Below are positions 1 to 4,966 of a stretch of DNA of 7,719 nt, in pieces. Where the stretch lies: the NCBI GenBank assembly GCA_903930395.1, contig CAIYYE010000584.1, positions 1 through 7,719 of the forward strand, written 5' to 3'. Made by a program: the position numbers and the translations under genes. The notes beneath the pieces are model-generated. The model saw only the letters and a program-made list of their open reading frames with translations, ran no database searches and was not told the origin of the DNA. Numbering within the stretch: position 1 is the first letter of the stretch; each line of letters starts with the position of its first letter. This stretch comes from an uncultured beta proteobacterium (GTDB lineage: Bacteria > Pseudomonadota > Gammaproteobacteria > Burkholderiales > Rhodocyclaceae).

Positions 1-306
1 AGCCTTCGAGTTCTCGTCGAAGCCGTAGCCCTGCCACGGTTCCGGCGTGAAGACGCCGATGTACTTCAGCAAGCGCATGGACGGAATGCCATACACGATG
101 ATCTGGCCGGACTGGCCGCCCGAGCTGAAGACGACGAATTCGTCGCGCTTGCCCGTCGGGACGTAGGTCTTGGAGGCAGCCAGCAGATCCTGCTGGCTCA
201 GGCCGCGACGCTTCATCACGTCCTGCAGCGATTCGGCGGAATACGCCGTTGCTGCGAAACCGGCGGCCAGAAGCAGCGCGGTTGTTTTCACTACAAATTT
301 TTTCAT
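1..306 (-). CDS. nosZ: Nitrous oxide reductase, clade II (Sec-type), N-terminal part
   Basis: This is the first 102 codons of a gene that continues past the left edge. NosZ reduces N2O to N2 in the periplasm using CuA and CuZ copper centres; the copper-ligand regions lie outside the window. The start is the ATG at 306-304, with GGGAG eight bases upstream. Residues 1 to about 24 form a Sec signal peptide: two lysines, a hydrophobic Ala/Leu stretch, then a small-residue cleavage region near AYSAES. There is no twin-arginine motif, which separates clade II (atypical) NosZ from the Tat-exported clade I enzyme. The mature part shows SGGQSGQ, VYGIPSMR, IGVFTPEPW and GYGFDENS, typical of the start of clade II NosZ propellers. 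The gene is divergent from a copper-protein operon, which fits its copper need. Family assignment is firm; clade assignment rests on the signal peptide and these motifs. Confidence 0.93.
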   Translation of the reverse strand, partial: MKKFVVKTTALLLAAGFAATAYSAESLQDVMKRRGLSQQDLLAASKTYVPTGKRDEFVVFSSGGQSGQIIVYGIPSMRLLKYIGVFTPEPWQGYGFDENSKA

Positions 307-356
307 CTCGATTTCTCCCATGAGCACCAGAAGCAAAAAACTTCCATTTCCCCCAT
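303..356 (-). other. Possible 17-codon upstream ORF overlapping the nosZ start (ATGA)
   Basis: Within the leader just upstream of nosZ is an ATG at 356-354 that reads 17 codons and stops at 305-303. Its TGA overlaps the nosZ ATG as ATGA. The peptide contains FCFWCSW, a CxxC pair flanked by aromatic residues. The nosZ ribosome binding site (319-315) lies inside it, so translation of this ORF could affect nosZ initiation. Its own Shine-Dalgarno is weak (AGGCGG-like). An overlap this short can arise by chance, and there is no evidence of expression, so it is listed only as a candidate leader peptide. Confidence 0.2.
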
Positions 357-379
357 TGCCGCCTGCAAGGTGATTGCGC

Positions 380-396
380 TGCGACAATTTGCCGCA
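380..396. promoter_or_regulatory. Putative RegA/PrrA-type binding site upstream of nosZ
   Basis: The sequence TGCGACAATTTGCCGCA contains inverted half-sites GCGAC and GCCGC separated by five bases. This fits the GCGNC...GNCGC pattern described for RegA/PrrA-family regulators in Rhodobacter. The same 17-mer recurs with one mismatch at 6270-6286, also between divergent genes. It lies 74-90 bp upstream of the nosZ start codon, near the transcription start predicted from the -10 candidate at 403-398. A further lone half-site, GTCGC, sits at 407-411. The match is seen directly; binding by the RegA encoded at 4433-4966 is inference. Confidence 0.5.
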
Positions 397-397
397 C

Positions 398-466
398 ACT
401 GTATTCGTCGCAGACTGTGAAAGAATTGATGTCTGCTAAATCCAAACAGATGTATTCGGCGAAAAT
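398..466. promoter_or_regulatory. Divergent promoter region with shared FNR/DNR-like box (426-439)
   Basis: TTGAT at 426-430, a four-base spacer and GCTAA at 435-439 form an FNR/DNR-like site with one perfect and one poor half (7 of 10 consensus positions of TTGAT-N4-ATCAA). On the minus strand a TACAGT -10 candidate (403-398) would put the nosZ start near 391, with the box at -41.5. On the plus strand a GAAAAT -10 candidate (461-466) would put the copper operon start near 473, with the box at about -40.5. Both placements match class II FNR activation, but each -10 is only a 4/6 match, so this is a tentative reading. No convincing -35 is visible for either direction, as expected of an activator-dependent promoter. 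Confidence 0.35.
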
Positions 467-479
467 GCGCAGACTCGGA
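400..479. repeat. Imperfect direct repeat and inverted repeat in the nosZ/copper-operon intergenic region
   Basis: TGTATTCG occurs at 400-407 and 451-458, followed in both cases by CGCAGACT, at 409-416 and 468-475. The second copy has about eight extra bases (AAAATGCG) between the two blocks. In addition GCAGAC (410-415) and GTCTGC (431-436) form a 6-bp inverted repeat that reaches into the FNR-like box. This may be a decayed tandem duplication or repeated operator elements. No known regulator is recognised for it. Confidence 0.5.
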
Positions 480-505
480 ACGCCTCATGGCCCAGAAGCA
501 AACTT

Positions 506-979
506 GTGAATAAAAAAATACTGATCGATGTCATCGGGCTGGAGTTGATTGCGCTGGTGGTGATCGTTGGCTACAAGCTGTCGCCGATGTTGTTGCCCAA
601 GGCCGATGTCACCGTTCAACCCGACCCCGTGTGCAGCCTGCAGCGTGAGGCTTGCAGCGTGAAATTGCCGTCCGGAGGCGAGGTCCAGCTCGCCATGGGG
701 ACGCGACCCGTGCCGCTGGTCAAGCCTTTCGAGGTTGAGGTGACGACTCGTGGGCTGTCGCCGGTCCGTGTCGAAGTTGATTTTGCCGGCACCGAAATGA
801 ACATGGGACTGAACCGCCCGCAGCTGGCCTTGCGCAGCGACGGCAGTTATGTCGCCGAGGTCAGCTTGCCGGTTTGCATCACCGGTCAGATGGATTGGCA
901 GGCGACGGTGCTGATCGAGACGGGCAGCGAACGGGTGGCCATTCCCTACCGATTTTCGACCGTGGAGCACAATCACTAG
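506..979 (+). CDS. Membrane-anchored FixH/YtkA-like protein, candidate copper-binding accessory
   Basis: This is a 157-residue protein with a short cytoplasmic start, one N-terminal membrane segment (about residues 7-30) and a periplasmic domain. From about residue 72 the domain resembles the FixH/YtkA-like fold: a beta pattern, an MNMG motif (residues 98-101), a DGSYVAEVSLP stretch and a tryptophan strand (W131), ending in IPYRF. Candidate metal residues are Cys43, Cys50, Met98, Met100, Cys124 and the C-terminal EHNH tail (His155 and His157). The start is GTG at 506, chosen because it opens the hydrophilic MNKK lead before the membrane segment; the ribosome binding site is weak (AGAAG, 494-498). 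The stop codon abuts the ATG of the Sco gene, so it is the first gene of a copper operon. Function in CuA assembly or copper handling is inferred from this context; the exact family is not certain. Confidence 0.8.
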   Translation: MNKKILIDVIGLELIALVVIVGYKLSPMLLPKADVTVQPDPVCSLQREACSVKLPSGGEVQLAMGTRPVPLVKPFEVEVTTRGLSPVRVEVDFAGTEMNMGLNRPQLALRSDGSYVAEVSLPVCITGQMDWQATVLIETGSERVAIPYRFSTVEHNH

Positions 980-1576
980 ATGTCCGAACGCGTCCTTGTT
1001 TTTCTTGCCGCTGCGCTGGCCGTGCTGATCGCCGGGCTCGCCTTGTTCTGGCAGCCGGAAATGCCGGAAAGGCCCCTGCCTACGGCAGTTATAGCGGCTG
1101 GCGGCGACTTCACCCTGCAGTCGGCCAACGGGCCGGTTTCCCTGAGCGATTATCGCGGCAAGGTGGTCCTCCTGTATTTTGGCTACACCTATTGTCCGGA
1201 CGTCTGTCCCACCTCCCTGGCCGCCACGGCGGAGGGGATGAAACAGCTGAGTCCCGACGAAGCGGCCAATGTCGCGATGATTTTTGTCTCGGTCGATCCG
1301 AAGCGCGATACGCCGGCCCGCCTCAAGGAGTATGCCGAGTTCTTCCATCCCGCCATGGTGGGTGTCACCGGGACGCCGGAAAACATTGCCGAGATCGCCA
1401 AGCGCTATGGCGTTTTCTACGCCGAACAAAAGCTTGAAATGTCAGGTGGCGGTTACGTGGTTGATCACTCAGCCGATACCTTCATCGTTGGCAAGGATGG
1501 GCAATTGGTCGGCAAGATGGTTCATGCAACGCCGCCCGACCAGGTCGTCGTCGCCCTGCGCAAACATTTGAAATAA
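980..1576 (+). CDS. senC: Sco1/SenC/PrrC-family copper protein for CuA assembly
   Basis: Sco proteins are membrane-tethered thioredoxin-fold copper and thiol-disulfide proteins that mature the CuA site of cytochrome oxidase and, in some bacteria, help other copper enzymes. This 198-residue protein has an N-terminal membrane anchor (about 4-24), then a thioredoxin-like domain. The copper ligands are all visible: the CPDVCP motif (Cys72 and Cys76) and His163 in the VDHSADTFIV segment; FVSVDPKRDTP is also characteristic. The start is ATG 980, directly after the TAG of the upstream gene, with GGAG about ten bases before it. It sits between a FixH/YtkA-like protein and PCuAC. In Rhodobacter the homologue senC/prrC lies between regB and regA; here regBA is about 3 kb away on the other strand. 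Delivery to NosZ CuA, an oxidase CuA or both is inferred. Confidence 0.95.
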   Translation: MSERVLVFLAAALAVLIAGLALFWQPEMPERPLPTAVIAAGGDFTLQSANGPVSLSDYRGKVVLLYFGYTYCPDVCPTSLAATAEGMKQLSPDEAANVAMIFVSVDPKRDTPARLKEYAEFFHPAMVGVTGTPENIAEIAKRYGVFYAEQKLEMSGGGYVVDHSADTFIVGKDGQLVGKMVHATPPDQVVVALRKHLK

Positions 1577-1593
1577 TCCTCAAGGAGAAATTG

Positions 1594-2058
1594 ATGAAGC
1601 ACTTGTCCCTGCTCGCAGCCAGCCTGCTGTTCTCGGCCGGCGTTCTGGCCGGCTCTGCCGACAGCATTTCGGTCGTCGATCCCTATGTCCGGCTGGCCCC
1701 GCCGAATGCGCCGGCAACCGGTGCTTTCATGGTGATCAAGAATAACGGCGACAAGGATGTCAAAGTGCTCAAGGCCGACAATCCGGTTTCCCGGGTGACC
1801 GAACTCCACACGCACCTCAACGAGGGTGGCGTCATGAAAATGCGTCCGGTCCCGGTGATCGACGTCAAGGCCAAGGGTGAGGCCGTTCTCAAGCCGGGCG
1901 GCCTGCACGTCATGATGATCGACCTCAAGGCCCCGATGAAGGAAGGCGATGTCGTGCCGATTACCCTGACCTTCGAGGACGGCAGCAGCAAGCAGGTCGA
2001 TGCCCGCGTCGTCCGGCCGATGGCAGCCGGCATGCCGGGCATGGAGCACAAGCACTAA
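1594..2058 (+). CDS. PCuAC periplasmic copper chaperone (DUF461)
   Basis: PCuAC proteins bind Cu(I) in the periplasm and pass it to CuA sites or to Sco. The 154-residue product has a Sec signal peptide (about 1-20) and a cupredoxin-like domain. The family motif H-X10-M-X21-H-X-M is exact: His72, Met83, His105 and Met107. A second Met/His-rich patch, GMPGMEHKH, ends the protein and could add a flexible copper site. ATG 1594 is preferred over the in-frame TTG at 1591 because AGGAG (1583-1587) is six bases before the ATG and only three before the TTG. The gene follows senC by 17 bp and is the last gene of the operon, with a hairpin terminator downstream. Its last 18 bases closely resemble the last 18 of the first gene of the operon (962-979). 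Confidence 0.95.
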   Translation: MKHLSLLAASLLFSAGVLAGSADSISVVDPYVRLAPPNAPATGAFMVIKNNGDKDVKVLKADNPVSRVTELHTHLNEGGVMKMRPVPVIDVKAKGEAVLKPGGLHVMMIDLKAPMKEGDVVPITLTFEDGSSKQVDARVVRPMAAGMPGMEHKH

Positions 2059-2070
2059 TCAATGCTGCCA

Positions 2071-2142
2071 GGCCGCAGTCGATGGCGGCCGGTCCTTGCC
2101 CAGTTCCCCGGGGTCCGCTTTCTGGCGGGCCCCGGTCTGTTT
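2071..2142 (+). terminator. GC-rich hairpins between convergent operons; likely terminator of the copper operon
   Basis: An 11-bp stem forms between 2108-2118 and 2125-2135 around a six-base loop, with one G-U type pair, and is followed by a T-rich but interrupted tail (TCTGTTT, 2136-2142). This suits intrinsic termination of the plus-strand copper operon. A second weaker hairpin (2071-2076 with 2085-2090) lies just upstream. The strong stem also sits a few bases beyond the hemerythrin stop on the minus strand, but there it has no U-tract, so minus-strand termination by it is less certain. Confidence 0.6.
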
Positions 2143-2576
2143 CAGGCGGCCTGTTTTTGCCGGATAAAGGCGGCCAGCCGCTGATCGGTGTTCATGATGT
2201 GACTGATCAGCCAGTCGTCGAGGAAGCCGAGAAGTTCTTCGACCGAGACGGGGTTGCCGGCGTGCAGGGTGTCGCGCACGGCCATGACCTGGGCGGAAAA
2301 ATCGCGGTGCTGTCTCTGGTGCAAGTCGGCATCGGCCTTGCTCTCTTCGGTGTAGCCATGTTCGAGCATCAGGTCTTCTTCGGTTTCGAAGTGATAGATG
2401 GCGTAGCCGAGGAGGTCCTTGGTGATTTGCTCGATCAGCTTGAGGTCGGGAAATTCGCTCAGTTTGTGCTTGGCGTCATTGATGGCGTTAATGAGAAAGC
2501 GATGTTGTCTGTCGATCTCCGGAATGCCCGTGACCAATTTTTCGGTCCACTCGATATGATCGAAAACGGAACTCAT
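2142..2576 (-). CDS. Bacteriohemerythrin (diiron, O2/NO-binding)
   Basis: Hemerythrins are four-helix bundles with a non-heme diiron site that binds O2 and can bind NO; in bacteria they serve in O2 storage or delivery, or in sensing. All seven iron ligands can be placed in this 144-residue protein: His25, His62 and Glu66 (HxxxE), His86 and His90 (HxxxH), His126 and Asp131 (HxxxxD). It is a stand-alone single-domain form with no signal peptide, so cytoplasmic. The ATG at 2576-2574 overlaps the TGA of the upstream PAS-GGDEF-EAL gene as ATGA, and AGGAG lies a few bases before it, so the two are co-translated. The pairing suggests that O2 or NO state could feed into c-di-GMP signalling, but a role as an independent O2 carrier is equally possible. 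Confidence 0.95.
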   Translation of the reverse strand: MSSVFDHIEWTEKLVTGIPEIDRQHRFLINAINDAKHKLSEFPDLKLIEQITKDLLGYAIYHFETEEDLMLEHGYTEESKADADLHQRQHRDFSAQVMAVRDTLHAGNPVSVEELLGFLDDWLISHIMNTDQRLAAFIRQKQAA

Positions 2577-4306
2577 GCATGACTCCTGAAACTGTTTGAA
2601 GAATAATCAGCCAGCCATTTTTCGACGGCTGTAGCCGTCAATGGCGGGCTGATTTGATGGCCCTGCAGGAACTGGCATCCGAGTTCGCCGAGCAGGCAGC
2701 GATGGTCATCGTTGGCCACGCCGACGGCCGTGATGCTTAGCCCGAAAGCCTGACAAAGTCCGACGATACCATCAACCAGCCTGGCCGAACTTCGGTCGTA
2801 GGGCATGTCGTTGATCAGTGTGCGGTAGATTTTGACGCCGTCCAGGTCGAGTTTGCGTAATGACTTCAGGGCGGAGTCACGGGCGCCAAATTCGTCGAGG
2901 TGAAAATGGACCCCCGAGGTGTGGCAACTGCGGATGTTGGCTTGCGCCGTTTCGATCGCCTTGGCTGTCGTCGGTTCGGCGATGTCGAGGATCAGCTGTC
3001 CGGCCGGCATGCCTGGCCACGATTCGGCGATCATGACGGCGAGTGCGGCGGCAAAGCCGGGGTGCTGAAGTTGCCGGGAAAAAAGGTTCACGGTCAGCCG
3101 CAGATTCATGCCTTGTCGATGCCAGCTGCGGCATTGCCGCAAGCCTTCGCGGATCACCCATTCACCGAGTTCGAGCGCTGCGCTGTTGTCTTCGATGAGG
3201 GGAATGAACTCGCCCGGCAGCAGACAGCCCAGTACCGGATGGTTCCAGCGGATCAGCGCCTCAACGCCGACAATCTTGTTGCTCCTCGCCTCGAGTACCG
3301 GCTGGTAGTGCAGCTCGAACTGTCCGGTGCGCATGGCGCGGGAAACGCGGAGCAAGGTGTCGTGGCGTGCTTCAAGACGCTGTTCCATGCGCGCATCGAA
3401 CATCCGGTAGCCGTTCTTGCCGGCTCGTTTGGCCGCATACATGGCGTGGTCGGCATGACGGATCAGGGTTTCGCCATCACTGTCGTCGTCGGGGAAAATG
3501 GTGACGCCGATACTGGCGCTGACCTGAACCTGGGCGCCGGCCACCGGCGTACACGGCTCGGCAATGATCCGGAGCAGTCGTTCTATGGTCTGGTAGCACT
3601 CGTCTTCGCTATCGACGACCGAGAGGAGTACGACAAATTCATCGCCACCGATGCGGGCGACGGTATCGGCACTGCGCAGGGAGGCCTGCATGCGCTGGGC
3701 GATTTGCCTGAGCAGGGCGTCGCCGGCATCGTGACCCAGGCTGTCGTTGATATGCTTGAAACCGTCCAGGTCGATGAAACAGACGGCCAGCAGGGTATCG
3801 GTTCGCCGGTTGGCGGCGATGATCTGCTCCAGCCTGTCCATCAACAGCAGGCGGTTGGGAAGTCCGGTCAAGGCGTCGAACTGGGCAAAATGACGGATTT
3901 GTTCGACAGTCTGGCTGGCGCGCATATCGTTGGTCAGTATGGCCAGGTAGGCGGGCTCCTGGCCGGCCATCGCGCCGATCTCGGCAATCGATATCTGCTC
4001 GCTGATCGACGCGCCATCCGGCCGGCGCATGGTGATGCCACCATTCCAGCACCCGGCCGTGCGCAGAGTGCTGATTGCCGCACGAGACCGGGTTTCGTCC
4101 GGCAGCTCGGAATAGGTGGTGAAAAGTTCCTGACCGATCAGCGCTGCCCTGGGCTGGCCAGCGATACTGCAGGCCAGTTCATTGACATCGCGAATTTTCA
4201 GATCGCTATCGAGGTGCAGCAAACCGACCTGGGCCAGATTGAACTTCTCGACAAGCAGGCCTATGGCGTCGGCGGTGAGTCTGTTGAGTAACGGCTCGCT
4301 GTGCAT
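2573..4306 (-). CDS. PAS-GGDEF-EAL protein: likely active diguanylate cyclase with a degenerate EAL domain
   Basis: The product is about 577 residues, soluble, with PAS (about 20-125), GGDEF (about 130-295) and EAL (about 310-565) domains. The cyclase site is intact: FIDLDGFKHIND, then RIGGDEF (GGDEF at 210-214), and an RSAD inhibitory site (RxxD, 201-204) five residues before it. The EAL domain keeps the glutamate of EALIRW (329), Asn397, the first aspartate of its DEFG motif (461), Lys482 and the Gln of QGHQ (538). It has Asp for Glu in the ELTE region (431), Glu for the second Asp of DDFG (462), Tyr for Asp in KIDR (484) and Val for Glu in AEGVE (518). Phosphodiesterase activity is therefore doubtful. 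The start is uncertain: ATG 4306 is chosen, TTG 4315 is possible, and neither has a clear Shine-Dalgarno. It overlaps the downstream hemerythrin gene. PAS ligand unknown. Confidence 0.92.
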   Translation of the reverse strand: MHSEPLLNRLTADAIGLLVEKFNLAQVGLLHLDSDLKIRDVNELACSIAGQPRAALIGQELFTTYSELPDETRSRAAISTLRTAGCWNGGITMRRPDGASISEQISIAEIGAMAGQEPAYLAILTNDMRASQTVEQIRHFAQFDALTGLPNRLLLMDRLEQIIAANRRTDTLLAVCFIDLDGFKHINDSLGHDAGDALLRQIAQRMQASLRSADTVARIGGDEFVVLLSVVDSEDECYQTIERLLRIIAEPCTPVAGAQVQVSASIGVTIFPDDDSDGETLIRHADHAMYAAKRAGKNGYRMFDARMEQRLEARHDTLLRVSRAMRTGQFELHYQPVLEARSNKIVGVEALIRWNHPVLGCLLPGEFIPLIEDNSAALELGEWVIREGLRQCRSWHRQGMNLRLTVNLFSRQLQHPGFAAALAVMIAESWPGMPAGQLILDIAEPTTAKAIETAQANIRSCHTSGVHFHLDEFGARDSALKSLRKLDLDGVKIYRTLINDMPYDRSSARLVDGIVGLCQAFGLSITAVGVANDDHRCLLGELGCQFLQGHQISPPLTATAVEKWLADYSSNSFRSHA

Positions 4307-4432
4307 TGATGACAAATAAATGGACGGTTGCCCGCAGGCACCATTGAGATTGGTTTGTCTGTCAGCATATCGGAAACTGGCCGTAATAACTAACGCTAAA
4401 GTAATACCCGGGGGCCGCCCGGCCGCGCCGAT
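4307..4432 (-). other. Gap between regA and the PAS-GGDEF-EAL gene
   Basis: This 126-bp non-coding stretch lies between two genes on the same strand. A short GC hairpin (5-bp arms 4418-4422 and 4408-4412) follows the regA stop on the minus strand, but no T-run follows, so it is a weak terminator at best. A CTGACA element resembling a -35 is visible near 4360, without a good -10 at normal spacing. The GGDEF gene may be transcribed by readthrough from regBA or from its own unseen promoter. No RegA-type or FNR-type box was found here. Confidence 0.3.
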
Positions 4433-4966
4433 TCAGGTTTTGACCGGGCGTTTTGACAGTTTGCGCTGCAGTGTCCGGCGGTGCATTTTCAGGGCGCGCG
4501 CGGTGGCCGAGACATTGCCATCGTTTTCGTTGAGGACGCGCTGGATGTGTTCCCATTCGAGTCGGTCGATAGACAGCGGCTCGTCAGACGCGGGAAGATC
4601 GAAATCCGGTCCGTCGTCATCGTCGAAAGCGCTCAGGATGGCCTCGATTTCAACCGGTTTGGCCAGGTACTGGATGGCGCCGAGCTTGACCGCATCGACG
4701 GCGGTGGCGATGCTCGCGTAGCCAGTCAGGACGACGATCCGGCAGGCCGGGTTGATGGCCAGCAGTTGCGGGATCAGGGCCAGGCCGGAACTGCCGTTCA
4801 GATTGAGGTCGAGGACGACCCGCCCGGCCCCCGTTTCTTGTGCGGCGAGCAGGGCGGCGGCGACATCGAGGACGCCGTGGGCCGGGTAGCCGCGACGTTC
4901 CAGCGTGCGCACGAGGATGGCGTTGAAGCTTGGGTCGTCGTCAATGATCAGGGTCGTTTCGGTCAT
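4433..4966 (-). CDS. regA: RegA/PrrA/ActR/RoxR-family redox response regulator
   Basis: RegA is the DNA-binding partner of the RegB kinase and controls respiration, denitrification and other redox-linked genes. This 177-residue protein has an N-terminal receiver domain with acidic pocket Asp9-Asp11, phosphoacceptor Asp53 (VLDLNL), Thr81 and Lys103 (LAKP). A short acidic linker (about 114-129) follows, then a Fis-type helix-turn-helix (about 131-173). The segment VVLTGYASIATAV and the C-terminal NVSATARALKMHRRTLQRKL are near-diagnostic for this family. The ATG overlaps the regB TGA as ATGA, giving translational coupling. Family knowledge: RegA-type proteins bind inverted GCGNC/GNCGC half-sites; two good matches lie in this window, at 380-396 and 6270-6286. 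Confidence 0.95.
   Translation of the reverse strand: MTETTLIIDDDPSFNAILVRTLERRGYPAHGVLDVAAALLAAQETGAGRVVLDLNLNGSSGLALIPQLLAINPACRIVVLTGYASIATAVDAVKLGAIQYLAKPVEIEAILSAFDDDDGPDFDLPASDEPLSIDRLEWEHIQRVLNENDGNVSATARALKMHRRTLQRKLSKRPVKT

Noticed and set aside
374..387. TTG-N8-CAA palindrome as a second FNR site near nosZ
   Set aside because: Only the outer TTG/CAA match; the inner AT pairs are absent, and it overlaps the better-supported RegA-type element.
424..436. IHF-like site on the minus strand in the nosZ region
   Set aside because: It fails at both degenerate end positions of the IHF consensus and lies in a naturally AT-rich patch.
487..513. Eight-codon ATG ORF overlapping the GTG start of the FixH-like gene
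   Set aside because: Very short, out of frame, no Shine-Dalgarno and no notable residues; probably chance.
485..1429. Long minus-strand open frame opposite the FixH-like and Sco genes
   Set aside because: His/Gly/Arg-rich, no recognisable motifs; the plus strand encodes a Sco protein with all ligands.
2900..4291. Long open frame on the plus strand opposite the PAS-GGDEF-EAL gene
   Set aside because: Its translation shows no domain, and the opposite strand holds clear PAS, GGDEF and EAL motifs. It is a GC-rich antisense shadow.
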